From: Clostridiales bacterium
GTDB taxonomy: Bacteria > Bacillota > Clostridia > Lachnospirales > Anaerotignaceae
Assembly: GCA_018364635.1 (NCBI GenBank)
Contig: JAGZLR010000019.1
Location: 1 to 38,291, forward strand
DNA length: 38,291 nt
Reading direction: 5' to 3'
The notes below the pieces were generated by a model. That model ran no database searches. It had not been told where the DNA came from and worked only from the letters and a program-made list of their open reading frames with translations. Positions 10,001 through 18,069 of this stretch are shown here, in pieces. How positions within the stretch are numbered: the first letter of the stretch is position 1; every line of letters begins with the position of its first letter. A program made the position numbers and the translations under genes.

Positions 10001-10125
10001 AAAAATGTGCATTGGAAATTGAGCAAGCTGTTTTAGCGGACGAAATTTTAGAGGGTGGCAAAGGATATTCGAAACAATGGAATATTAATGGAGAAACTGT
10101 AGAGCTGTCTGTTGAAAAACGATAA
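7015..10125 (+). CDS. ileS: Isoleucyl-tRNA synthetase, type 2 (eukaryote-like)
   Basis: 1036 residues, longer than the roughly 920 of the common bacterial type. Class I signatures are HIGH at residues 55-58 and KMSKS at 589-593. The editing domain contains W-T-T-T-P-W-T-L-P-S-N and G-T-G-I-V-H-I-A-P-A-F-G-E-D-D. Cys pairs are seen in CPRC, CWRC, CECG and CPKCG segments. Length, the N-terminal wording (KVEKFW, YTFYDGPPTANGKPHIGH) and a long C-terminal domain match the IleRS2 group, which is often less sensitive to mupirocin. The frame is open upstream through the T-box, but ATG 7015 has GGGAGG eight bases before it and starts where homologues do. Expression is controlled by the T-box. Confidence 0.95.
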   Translation: MYDKVTTNLNFVEREKKVEKFWADNHIFEKSIESRKNGDTYTFYDGPPTANGKPHIGHVLTRVIKDMIPRYKTMKGYMVPRKAGWDTHGLPVELEVEKILGLDGKEQIEKYGLEPFIKKCRESVWKYKGMWEDFSSTVGFWADMEHPYVTYENNFIESEWWALKTIWEKGLLYKGYKIVPYCPRCGTPLSSHEVAQGYKDVKERSAIAKFPVKGEENTFFLAWTTTPWTLPSNVGLCVNANESYVKVQKDGNLYYLAQELCESVLKEDYTILESMKGKDLEFKEYVPLYEHVFKNEKAYFVVCDDYVTLTDGTGIVHIAPAFGEDDSRVGRKYGLPFLQLVDAKGEMTEDTICPHTFCKKADPIILKDLKERGLLFAAPNFEHAYPHCWRCDTPLIYYARDTWFVKMTAVKEDLIRNNNSVNWIPESIGKGRFGDWLENVQDWGISRNRYWGTPLNIWECECGHKHAVGSIEELKQMSDNCPDDIELHRPYIDAVTIKCPKCGKQMHRVPEVIDCWFDSGSMPFAQHHYPFENKEVFEEQFPADFISEAVDQTRGWFYSLLAISTLLFNKAPYKNVIVLGHVQDENGQKMSKSKGNAVDPFEALEKFGADSIRWYFYINSAPWLPNRFHDKYVTEGQRKFLGTLWNTYAFFVLYANIDEFDATKYKLEYEKLSVMDQWLLSSLNSTVKAVDQYLGSYKIPEAAKALQDFVDDMSNWYVRRGRERYWAKGMEQDKINAYMTLYTALVTICKAAAPMIPFMTEDIYQNLVRSVDQTAPESIHLCKFPEAEEAYINKGLEKDMDMVLKIVVEGRAARNTANIKNRQPIGKMYVKSENALPQIYVDIIADELNMKQVVFTEDVEAFTTYRFKPQLRTCGKKFGKLVPKLGAALAEVDGTKFMEALKKDGKAQLTVDGEILELEMEDVLFEAVQKEGFVTESYGDVTVVLDTTLTPELLEEGFVREIISKIQTMRKEAGFEVLDRINVYYKDNAVIADIMQKCALEIEQAVLADEILEGGKGYSKQWNINGETVELSVEKR

Positions 10126-10134
10126 AGTAAAAAA

Positions 10135-10166
10135 GACGGGAATTTTATTGGATTCCCGCCTTTTTC
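10135..10166 (+). terminator. Terminator after ileS
   Basis: CGGGAAT (10137-10143) pairs with ATTCCCG (10152-10158), preceded by A's and followed by CCTTTTTCTTTT. Confidence 0.88.
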
Positions 10167-10286
10167 TTTTCGAAGGCGCAAATTGAAATAAATATGTAAT
10201 ATTATTTTCGTTCCCTATTATTTTGATGTGTGTTAAAATAAAAGTAACTTTACTTGATTAATAAAAAATTGGGGGTAGATGAAATT

Positions 10287-13208
10287 ATGAAGCGAAAAAT
10301 TATGAGCTTGTTGGCGGTTTCCCTGATATTAGGCTCAGTGGAAAGTATTTCAGCAGCAACAATTAGTTTTTCCGATATAACGAATGTGCCGTGGAAAGGA
10401 GCAGAGACCTATATAAACAGTGTTGCAAATGCAGGATTAATGGTAGGCGACATGAACGCAAAAGGTCAACGGGTATTCAGGGCAAAAGATAAAGTTACAT
10501 ATTGTGAAGTTGTACAGTTAGTTTATTCTATTTTAGGCAAATCAGGTAAACTTGGTTCTACTTCAGGTTTGGTTACGAAATGGACGAATGTGATGCGTGG
10601 GAATAATATTCCTAGCTGGTCCTATGAGCCTGTGGCATATGCTCTTGAAAATAAGATTATCAGTGTAAATGAACTTCAGCGGTTTATGAAGAGTGCAACA
10701 GTCAATAATAATGCGTCAAGAGAGGACGTGGCAGTGATTATGGGGCGGGCACTTTCAAAGTTCCAATCGTTGAATTCTAATGCGTCATTGACGTTTAAAG
10801 ATAAATCTGAAATTGCGTCTACTTCAGTGCCTTATATTGATTTGTTAGTTCGACAGGGGATTATTGTTGGAGACAATAACAATGAGTTTAATCCACGCAA
10901 CTATATTAATAGAGCAGAGATGGCAGTTATTGTTTCTAAAACTTACAGCAAACTTTCAGGCTCATCAACAGGTACACCTACAACTCCTGGTACAGCAAAT
11001 GAGTCAATTACAGGGGCAATTGTTGCGGTTGAGAATTATGGATCGAAAGTTATCATTGCTATGATGGTCAATGGTGCCAAACAAGGTTTTATCGGAGACA
11101 ATTCTGTACCTGTCACTTATAATGGCAAGAGAGTAAACTATACAGACCTTAGTACAGGAGACTATATTACACTAAATAATGATAAGTCTACATTTGCTCC
11201 TGTCAGCGTTGTTGCTACATCTATGTCCAATGACAGCAGTAGTTCTTTATCTATCCAGGGAAGAGTTGACAATGTGGAAAATGACAAAATTATGATTGTA
11301 GACTCAAAGGATGCTTACCATACATATAGTATTGCAAGTGGATGTGAATTCTGGTTAGATGAAGTGGAATCTACATTAAAAGATTTTTATTATGCTATCG
11401 ATGATGGTGAAAATATTGATGTAAAAATGACTTTAAATGGTGCTGGTAAAGTGACAAAAATTGAGGGAACTTCTACTATGGCTACGATAAAAGGTAAGGT
11501 TACTTCAATGTCAGAGTCGAAAGTTACTGTGAAAAAGGAGAACCACAATTCAACAGAAACTTATCGTTTTGATAATGACTGTCGATTTAAGCTGGAAGAT
11601 TCCTCTTCAGATGCAGAAGATATTATTGATGAATTTGATGATGATTTTTATGCAATTTTGTATTTAAACAGCAAAGATGAAGTCGTTTTAATGAAAGCTT
11701 ATGAAGACGCTCCAGATGAGGATTATGATGGAACTTTAATCTCAATTGATGAAGACGAAATCAAAATCAAAAGAAGCGGAAGTTCTAAAACTAAGACATA
11801 CGATATGGATGATGATGTAACACTAAGACTGGATGGATCTTCTACAACAATCAAAAAGCTGAATGATAAGTTGGATGATGATTGCTCTATCGGGGTTGAT
11901 TTAGATTTAGATTCCAAAGATCGAGTGACACGAGTTGATGCAGAAATTTTGGATGATGATGATGATTATGATGGTGAAGTAACTAAAATAACAAGCGACT
12001 ATATCTATATTAAAGACGATAGAAACAAGACGAAAAAATATGATTATGATGAAGATGATATTGTAATCAGAATTGATGGCTCTGTAAAGAGTCTTTCAAA
12101 ACTGGAAGACCTGTTGGATGAGGACGAAGACAAACTGATGGCGGTCATTGTGGAGGATGATGACACAATTGAAAAGCTGATTATCACTACAAAGAGTAAA
12201 GATGACGATGATGACGAGTATGATGGTATTTTGACAAGAATCAGCAGTTCTTATATGTGGATAGAGGATGATGACGGCGATACAGAAAAATATAGATATT
12301 TAGATGATGTAACAATCAGGGTAGATGGTTCGTCAAAAAGTCTATCAAAGCTAAAAGACTTGGTGGAGGATGACGATCTTGTTCTATGGGCTGAGATTCG
12401 ATTGGATGACGGTGATATTGAGCGTATTGATATTACAACAGATGATGATGATGGGAAAAAGACAGACAAGGATGGAGAATATTATGGAGAACTGAGAGAA
12501 GTGGATGATGACTCTATCCGTATCAAAGAATTTTCTTCAGATGACCGTCTGTCATTTGATCTGGAATCTGATACAAAAATTAGAATCAATAGTTCTTATA
12601 AAGATACAGATGATTTGAATGACTATTTAGATGACAAAGATCATGTCTATGTGAGGGTAAGTGTTTTTGATGAGGAAGTAATCCGAATAGAAGCATCTAC
12701 TGATAAATCAAAAATTCGTGACAGTGAGTATGATGAATATGAGGGCACGATTGTTAGTATTAACAAAAATAGCATAGAGTTTAAAAAGGATTCAGGTAGT
12801 AAGAAGACATATGATATTGCATCGTGGACAAGATATACATTAGATGACAAGACTTCGTCCTACAGTGATTTAGAAGAGGAACTGGATGATGACAATGAAA
12901 TTTATGCGACAATTCGGTATGAATCTGATGAATCTTTAGTTACTGTAATAGAAGGCGAAGTAGAGGAATCAAGGACAGTAAAAGGTGATTTATATTCTGT
13001 TAGCTCAAGCCGTATACGTATTGAAACTTCCTCTGGAAGTAAAAAGTATTATGATTTGGTTGATGAGGACGATTTAATTATCACAATTGATGGCGACGAT
13101 GCTGATTTAGACGACTTAGATGATGAATTGAGAGACAGTGATATTACAGTGAAACTTACTTTAAATAGTAGGGATGAAGTGACAAGAATCGTGGCGGAGA
13201 CAGAGTAA
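10287..13208 (+). CDS. SLH-domain surface protein with nine acidic repeats
   Basis: 973 residues from ATG 10287, which has GGGGG 11 bases upstream; an in-frame ATG at 10254 lacks a binding site. A signal peptide spans residues 1-24 (cleavage near S-I-S-A). Three S-layer homology domains follow (about 27-85, 95-155, 160-215), with typical F-x-D and I-N-R-A-E-M-A-V-I segments, so the protein should bind pyruvylated wall polymer. After a Thr/Pro/Ser linker (about 225-238) come nine degenerate repeats of about 75-87 residues. They start near 240, 323, 400, 480, 561, 645, 732, 818 and 898, and the last reaches the C-terminus. The usual unit is Y-D-G-x-h-x-x-I, then I-x-I, a K-Y-D strand, I-R-I-D-G, a K-L-x-D-L-x-D acidic helix and a closing hydrophobic-R-I strand. 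Repeats 3-9 are extremely rich in Asp and Glu. Function unknown; the acidity would suit divalent-cation binding. Confidence 0.88.
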   Translation: MKRKIMSLLAVSLILGSVESISAATISFSDITNVPWKGAETYINSVANAGLMVGDMNAKGQRVFRAKDKVTYCEVVQLVYSILGKSGKLGSTSGLVTKWTNVMRGNNIPSWSYEPVAYALENKIISVNELQRFMKSATVNNNASREDVAVIMGRALSKFQSLNSNASLTFKDKSEIASTSVPYIDLLVRQGIIVGDNNNEFNPRNYINRAEMAVIVSKTYSKLSGSSTGTPTTPGTANESITGAIVAVENYGSKVIIAMMVNGAKQGFIGDNSVPVTYNGKRVNYTDLSTGDYITLNNDKSTFAPVSVVATSMSNDSSSSLSIQGRVDNVENDKIMIVDSKDAYHTYSIASGCEFWLDEVESTLKDFYYAIDDGENIDVKMTLNGAGKVTKIEGTSTMATIKGKVTSMSESKVTVKKENHNSTETYRFDNDCRFKLEDSSSDAEDIIDEFDDDFYAILYLNSKDEVVLMKAYEDAPDEDYDGTLISIDEDEIKIKRSGSSKTKTYDMDDDVTLRLDGSSTTIKKLNDKLDDDCSIGVDLDLDSKDRVTRVDAEILDDDDDYDGEVTKITSDYIYIKDDRNKTKKYDYDEDDIVIRIDGSVKSLSKLEDLLDEDEDKLMAVIVEDDDTIEKLIITTKSKDDDDDEYDGILTRISSSYMWIEDDDGDTEKYRYLDDVTIRVDGSSKSLSKLKDLVEDDDLVLWAEIRLDDGDIERIDITTDDDDGKKTDKDGEYYGELREVDDDSIRIKEFSSDDRLSFDLESDTKIRINSSYKDTDDLNDYLDDKDHVYVRVSVFDEEVIRIEASTDKSKIRDSEYDEYEGTIVSINKNSIEFKKDSGSKKTYDIASWTRYTLDDKTSSYSDLEEELDDDNEIYATIRYESDESLVTVIEGEVEESRTVKGDLYSVSSSRIRIETSSGSKKYYDLVDEDDLIITIDGDDADLDDLDDELRDSDITVKLTLNSRDEVTRIVAETE

Positions 13209-13217
13209 AGATTCAAA

Positions 13218-13251
13218 GCCCCTTTGCTTTTTAGTAAAGGGGCGTTTTTTT
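13218..13251 (+). terminator. Terminator after the SLH protein gene
   Basis: GCCCCTTT (13218-13225) pairs with AAAGGGGC (13236-13243), followed by GTTTTTTT. The ispE ribosome binding site begins right after it. Confidence 0.92.
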
Positions 13252-13265
13252 AAAAGGAGGTTTCT

Positions 13266-14144
13266 ATGGATAAAGTTCAATTATGTGCGTCTGCGAAGAT
13301 TAATTTAACTTTAGATGTGATAGACAAAAGGTCTGATGGATATCATAATTTGCGTATGATTATGCAGATGGTAAGTTTATATGATAGAATTACGATTGAA
13401 AGAACAAAAGATGGAAAAATAGCCTGTGGTAGTAATTTAAATTGGTTACCGAATGATGATAGAAATTTGGCAGTGAAGGCTGCAAAGATCATAAGAGAGA
13501 AGTATGAAATTAGGGATGGTGTTAAAATTTATTTGAAAAAACAGATCCCCGCAGCAGCAGGCTTAGCAGGCGGCAGTACAGATTGTGCTGCTGTTTTGAT
13601 GGGGATGAATCATCTATTTGATCTTCAAATTCCAATGGAAAGAATGATGAGACATGGTTTGGAGATAGGTAGCGATGTACCTTACTGTATTTTTGGAGGC
13701 ACAGCTTTGGCAGAGGGACGTGGTGAAATTCTGACTCGTTTAGGCGATTGCCCCAAATTTTATGTGGTTTTGGCAAAACCAGCAGTCAGTGTATCCACAG
13801 GGTATGTATATAAACATATAGATGAAAAAGAAGTTGTAACGCGGCCACAGACAGATCGTTTCGTGCAGGCATTGCAAGAAGGGGACAGACAATGGATTAC
13901 TAAAGGACTGTGTAATGTCCTGGAGACTGTGACGATACCGATGCACCCAATAATTCGTCAGTTAAAAGAGGGGATGCTTCGATGTGGGGCGGAAAATGCT
14001 ATGATGAGCGGTAGTGGACCCACAGTTTTTGGATTATTTACAGAGGAGAAGGAGGCCAATAGAGCGGCTGACTGGATTCGTACAAAATTTCATTTGAAAG
14101 AAGTATTTGCTGTTCAAACTTGCCAAGGAATCTATGAAATATAG
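13266..14144 (+). CDS. ispE: 4-diphosphocytidyl-2-C-methyl-D-erythritol kinase
   Basis: 292 residues, the normal IspE length. This GHMP-family kinase phosphorylates the 2-hydroxyl of CDP-methylerythritol in the non-mevalonate (MEP) isoprenoid pathway. Visible signatures are the N-terminal A-S-A-K-I-N-L-T-L-D-V with the following D-G-Y-H-N-L, the ATP-binding glycine motif P-A-A-A-G-L-A-G-G-S-T-D starting at residue 95, and the C-terminal M-S-G-S-G-P-T-V-F-G-L. AAAAGGAGG lies five to six bases before the ATG. The gene follows the terminator of the SLH gene very closely. Part of its transcription may therefore come from read-through or from a promoter inside the upstream gene; I see no clear separate promoter. 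Confidence 0.96.
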   Translation: MDKVQLCASAKINLTLDVIDKRSDGYHNLRMIMQMVSLYDRITIERTKDGKIACGSNLNWLPNDDRNLAVKAAKIIREKYEIRDGVKIYLKKQIPAAAGLAGGSTDCAAVLMGMNHLFDLQIPMERMMRHGLEIGSDVPYCIFGGTALAEGRGEILTRLGDCPKFYVVLAKPAVSVSTGYVYKHIDEKEVVTRPQTDRFVQALQEGDRQWITKGLCNVLETVTIPMHPIIRQLKEGMLRCGAENAMMSGSGPTVFGLFTEEKEANRAADWIRTKFHLKEVFAVQTCQGIYEI

Positions 14145-14173
14145 CAAATTTTCACTGGAGGGATTGACATAAG

Positions 14174-14974
14174 ATGCAAAAGAAAGGTGAAAGGCTTAAA
14201 TCCGCAGGTTTTCAGCGGCGGGCAAGAAAAAGAAGAATGAGAAAATGGAGAGGCACTTTTTTATTCCTGTTATTTTGCATAATGATTGTTGGTATGTTCT
14301 ATTATTTTTGGACAAGACCTAATGGATATGAAGTGTTTCTCAATGAGAAAAGTTTGGGACAATTGAAAGAGGAACATGTCACATCAAAAGAGTTGATGAA
14401 CACAGTTAAAGCTCAATTGGAAAGTAGCCTTGGGACTAGTATTGAGCTGAATGAAGAAGCTGTATTAAAACCTGTTCATATCGATAAGAAAAAATTGGTG
14501 ACAACAGATTACTTAATTGCCACAATTAGAGAGCAGATTACTTATCAGGTATCAGCAAGCAGTATTGTCGTAAATGGTGATATTGCTGTAATCCTTGCTA
14601 ATCAGACAGAAGCTGAAGAAGTTTTAAATAAAATATTATCAGAAGCAGAAGGAAAGTTGCCAGAAGAGATGAGGGGAACACTCACAATCTCTGATTTTGA
14701 ACAGAATGTGGAAATCCAGGAAGAATTTGTGGATAAAAATGAGATTTCTACAGCGGATAAAGCGTATGATATATTGACGAAAAAAAGTAATTATTCTGAA
14801 GTCTATACAGTCAAAAGCGGCGATACATTTTCGGGGATCGCGGATTATGCGGAGATGACTAGGGCAGACATTATTGCCTTAAATCCTGGGTTTGATCCAG
14901 ACAAAAGTTTAGTCATTGGGCAGAAAATAAATTTAAATGTGAAACGCCCTTATCTCATAGTTAAAAAAAAGTGA
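14174..14974 (+). CDS. Membrane-anchored LysM protein, resembling the N-terminal half of M23 peptidases
   Basis: 266 residues. A basic N-terminus (RRARKRRMRKWR) precedes one membrane helix (about 27-46), so the rest is probably extracytoplasmic. A clear LysM domain sits near the C-terminus (about 212-258: Y-T-V-K-S-G-D-T-F-S-G-I-A, L-N-P-G, I-G-Q-K-I-N-L) and should bind peptidoglycan. The middle (ITYQVSASSIVVNGDIAVIL, then a V-E-I-Q-E-E-F-V strand before LysM) resembles the region ahead of LysM in clostridial LysM-G5-M23 endopeptidases. The G5 and M23 domains are absent, and only 63 bases separate the stop from the next gene. It is therefore a short, non-catalytic relative or an old truncation. 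It sits 29 bases after ispE. Confidence 0.8.
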   Translation: MQKKGERLKSAGFQRRARKRRMRKWRGTFLFLLFCIMIVGMFYYFWTRPNGYEVFLNEKSLGQLKEEHVTSKELMNTVKAQLESSLGTSIELNEEAVLKPVHIDKKKLVTTDYLIATIREQITYQVSASSIVVNGDIAVILANQTEAEEVLNKILSEAEGKLPEEMRGTLTISDFEQNVEIQEEFVDKNEISTADKAYDILTKKSNYSEVYTVKSGDTFSGIADYAEMTRADIIALNPGFDPDKSLVIGQKINLNVKRPYLIVKKK

Positions 14975-15037
14975 TTTTAGTTTGACTTGACGAAATTTGC
15001 CGACAGGAAGTAAAATAAAACTTTAGGAGGCACAGAG

Positions 15038-15706
15038 ATGATAGACAGATTTGAGGGTTTTCCCTCTGAGATGATAGATTTTTTATGGGACTTGCGGTTT
15101 CATAACAATAAAGAATGGTTTGATCAAAACAGGGACCGTTATAAGATTTTGCTGAAGGAGCCAATGGATCAATTTGGACGAGAAATGGCGGCAAGGTTTT
15201 CTTCCATTGATCCAGAGATTACTGCGATTCCTGTAGTCAGCAGAATCAATAGGGATATTCGGTTCTCAAAGGATAAGAGTCCTTATCGAGATAGGAAGTG
15301 GGTTGTATTTAAACAAGATACAGGGAATTGGAAGGAAAAGCCGGTCTATTATTTTGAGGTGAGGCCGGAATGCTATTGTTATGGCATGGGATTTTATTGC
15401 TGTAAGCCAGAGACAATGAAGCGTTTTCGTCAGAAAATTGATGCAGCACCGTCAGTGATGGAGGAATTGATTGATCGGTATTGTGCACAAAAAGAATTTG
15501 TACTGGATGGGGACATTTATAAAAAGAAGTTTCAAACAGAATATTCAGAAAAGATGATGGACTGGTATCAGAGGCGATCGATTGTGCTGCAATGTGAAAA
15601 ACCTTTAGGGCATAATTTATATAATAGAGAAATTTTGGATGAAGTAGAAAAAGGATTTCGTTTTTTGGTGCCGTACCATAGATATCTAATTTCTACAGTA
15701 TCTTGA
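15038..15706 (+). CDS. DUF2461 family protein
   Basis: 222 residues, matching the TIGR02453/DUF2461 family. Recognisable segments are F-L-W-D-L-R-F-H-N-N-K-E-W-F-D near the N-terminus, the R-I-N-R-D-I-R-F-S-K-D-K-S-P-Y block around residues 70-85, and Y-F-E-V-R-P-E-C in the middle. The family is widespread and cytoplasmic, but its biochemical role is not established to my knowledge. AGGAGG precedes the ATG at good spacing. It lies between the LysM protein and lon in the same direction, with short gaps consistent with one transcript. Confidence 0.85.
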   Translation: MIDRFEGFPSEMIDFLWDLRFHNNKEWFDQNRDRYKILLKEPMDQFGREMAARFSSIDPEITAIPVVSRINRDIRFSKDKSPYRDRKWVVFKQDTGNWKEKPVYYFEVRPECYCYGMGFYCCKPETMKRFRQKIDAAPSVMEELIDRYCAQKEFVLDGDIYKKKFQTEYSEKMMDWYQRRSIVLQCEKPLGHNLYNREILDEVEKGFRFLVPYHRYLISTVS

Positions 15707-15726
15707 AAAAACAGTAGGTGATGAGT

Positions 15727-18069
15727 ATGGAGAAAAAAGAGGAAAAGATATTGCCGGTACTGCCATTAAGAGGCCTTACAGTGTTTCCACATATGGTGAT
15801 AAGCTTTGCAGTAGGAAGAAAGCGTTCTATGGATTCTATCGACCAAGCGCTGAAGAAAGATGAGATCATTTTTTTGATTTCTCAGAAAGATGCTGCATTG
15901 GAGGAACCATCATTTGATGATTTGTGTAGTATTGGAACTGTAGCAAGGATAAAACAAGTTTTTCATCTCCTAGGCAACCTTACACATATTATTGTGGAAG
16001 GAATGCAGAGAGGCAGAATTCTAGATTTGAAAGAGAGTCAAGAATGTACTTATGCCAGATTTCTGGAAGTTGGAGAAGATGAACAAGATGTCCTCTCCAT
16101 GGAGACACAAGCAATGATGCGCTTGGCGATGGAGTCTTTTGAAAGTTATGAAAAACTTAATGTCAGAAACAACGTATCAGAATCTGTAGTGAATATTATC
16201 TCGGCACGAAAACCTGGACAGATGGCTGATGTTATTGCTACAGGACTTATGATAAATCAAGAACAAAAGCAGGCAATTTTGGAGATTTTACCTCCGTTGG
16301 AACGTCTAGGTGTAGTGATTAAGGTGATTGACCATGAACTTCAAATTATCCGCTTGAAGCAGGAAATTGAATCTAAGGTTAAAGAACGAATAGAAAAAAC
16401 ACAGAGAGAGTTTATTCTGCGGGAACAAATAAAGGTGATTCAAGAAGAACTGGGAGATAAAGATGGGATTAAACTGGAGACAGAGAATTTTCGTAAGAGG
16501 TTAGAAGAGAAAAATTTGCCTGCTCAAGCGAAAGAAGCGGTGGAGAAGGAAATTGATAAGTTTTCCAGAATTCAACCTAGTTCCCCAGAAAGTAATGTGT
16601 CTAGAAATTATATTGAGTGTCTGCTTTCTTTGCCATGGACAGAGCGGTCAGAAGACAGCTTTCAGTTAAAGAAAGCCGAGCATATTTTAGAAGAGGATCA
16701 TTTTGGCTTGGAGAAGGTTAAGGAACGTATTTTGGAGTATTTGGCAGTAAGAAAAAATATGCCAGATACCAATGGGCCAATTCTCTGCCTAGTTGGTCCA
16801 CCTGGTGTAGGAAAGACTTCTATTGCCCGTTCTATTGCCCGTGCGTCAAATCGGAAGTATGTCCGAATGTCTTTGGGAGGCGTGAAGGATGAGGCGGAAA
16901 TTAGAGGACATAGAAAAACTTATATCGGTGCCATGCCCGGTAGAATGATGACATCTATGCGTCAGGCAGGAGTTATAAATCCATTAATTTTATTGGATGA
17001 AATTGATAAAATGGGCAATTCTTATCAGGGAGATCCAGCTTCCGCTATGTTGGAAGTATTGGATAGTGAGCAGAATAATACATTTACCGATCATTATGTA
17101 GAGGTACCTTATGATTTGTCTCATGTACTTTTTATTTGTACGGCAAATTCTGTGGAAACAATTCCAGTGCCTTTATTGGATAGAATGGAACTGATAGAGC
17201 TTACAAGTTATACTTCTTTTGAGAAAAAAAATATAGCCGTCAAGCACCTTTTGCCAAAGCAGATAAAAAAATATGGATTATCTAAAGACCAAATTAAAGT
17301 AACTGGTGGCGCAATTGAAGATATTATTGAATATTATACTAAGGAATCCGGTGTAAGGCAGTTGGAAAGATTGATTGCCTCTATCTGCCGAAAAGTTGTG
17401 AAAAAGTTATTGATGGAGGAGATCCATTCTATTACTATTGGAAAAAATAATTTGGAAGAGTATTTGGGGAAAAAGAAATACAAATATGAAAAGGCATTAG
17501 CACAAGATCAGATTGGTATTGTTCGTGGTTTGGCATGGACAAGAGTAGGAGGAGATACATTATCTATTGAAGTAAATACGATGGCCGGTACAGGAAAATT
17601 TGAGGTCACAGGAAACTTAGGTAATGTTATGAAAGAATCTGCCCAGGCTGCGATCAGTTATATTCGTTCAAATGGAGATAAATTAAAAATACATCAAGAT
17701 TTTTATAAAGACACAGATATTCACATACATATTCCAGAAGGTGCTGTGCCAAAAGATGGGCCGTCTGCAGGTATTACGATGGCCACAGCGATGATTTCTG
17801 CTCTGACAGAATCAGCTGTGAAACATGAGGTGGCCATGACTGGAGAGGTGACAATCCGTGGTAGAGTACTTCCGATTGGTGGTTTAAAAGAAAAAGTGTT
17901 GGCTGCCAAAAGAGCTGGGATTCAGACAGTAATACTTCCTCAGGATAATTTAGAGGATCTTTCTGAGATTTCTGATAAAATAAAAGAAGGTATGAATTTT
18001 GTGCCTGTTAGCCGGATGGAAGAGGTACTGAAATATGCTATTGTGGAAGGAGGGAGGATATGGAAGTAA
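15727..18069 (+). CDS. lon: ATP-dependent protease Lon (LonA)
   Basis: 780 residues from ATG 15727; AGGTG at 15716-15720 gives six-base spacing. A GTG at 15718 and an ATG at 15721 are also open but would overlap that site. Domain order is typical: the N-terminal substrate domain beginning LPVLPLRGLTVFPHMV, a coiled region (about 185-270), AAA+ with Walker A G-P-P-G-V-G-K-T (357-364) and Walker B I-L-L-D-E-I-D-K, and the C-terminal protease with catalytic S680 (K-D-G-P-S-A-G) and K723. It degrades damaged and regulatory proteins using ATP. Its last ten bases overlap ysxC, a pairing seen in many Firmicutes, which indicates coupled translation. Confidence 0.97.
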   Translation: MEKKEEKILPVLPLRGLTVFPHMVISFAVGRKRSMDSIDQALKKDEIIFLISQKDAALEEPSFDDLCSIGTVARIKQVFHLLGNLTHIIVEGMQRGRILDLKESQECTYARFLEVGEDEQDVLSMETQAMMRLAMESFESYEKLNVRNNVSESVVNIISARKPGQMADVIATGLMINQEQKQAILEILPPLERLGVVIKVIDHELQIIRLKQEIESKVKERIEKTQREFILREQIKVIQEELGDKDGIKLETENFRKRLEEKNLPAQAKEAVEKEIDKFSRIQPSSPESNVSRNYIECLLSLPWTERSEDSFQLKKAEHILEEDHFGLEKVKERILEYLAVRKNMPDTNGPILCLVGPPGVGKTSIARSIARASNRKYVRMSLGGVKDEAEIRGHRKTYIGAMPGRMMTSMRQAGVINPLILLDEIDKMGNSYQGDPASAMLEVLDSEQNNTFTDHYVEVPYDLSHVLFICTANSVETIPVPLLDRMELIELTSYTSFEKKNIAVKHLLPKQIKKYGLSKDQIKVTGGAIEDIIEYYTKESGVRQLERLIASICRKVVKKLLMEEIHSITIGKNNLEEYLGKKKYKYEKALAQDQIGIVRGLAWTRVGGDTLSIEVNTMAGTGKFEVTGNLGNVMKESAQAAISYIRSNGDKLKIHQDFYKDTDIHIHIPEGAVPKDGPSAGITMATAMISALTESAVKHEVAMTGEVTIRGRVLPIGGLKEKVLAAKRAGIQTVILPQDNLEDLSEISDKIKEGMNFVPVSRMEEVLKYAIVEGGRIWK

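Noticed and set aside
12251..12469. Serine-rich minus-strand open frames inside the SLH protein gene
   Set aside because: They are the complement of GAT/GAA-rich acidic repeats, which read as Ser/Ile/Phe on the other strand.
11700..12480. Possible tandem DNA repeat or CRISPR-like array from the recurring GATGATGATG tracts
   Set aside because: The tracts are irregular Asp codons within a continuous reading frame. There are no identical repeats with unique spacers, and I saw no CRISPR array anywhere in the window.
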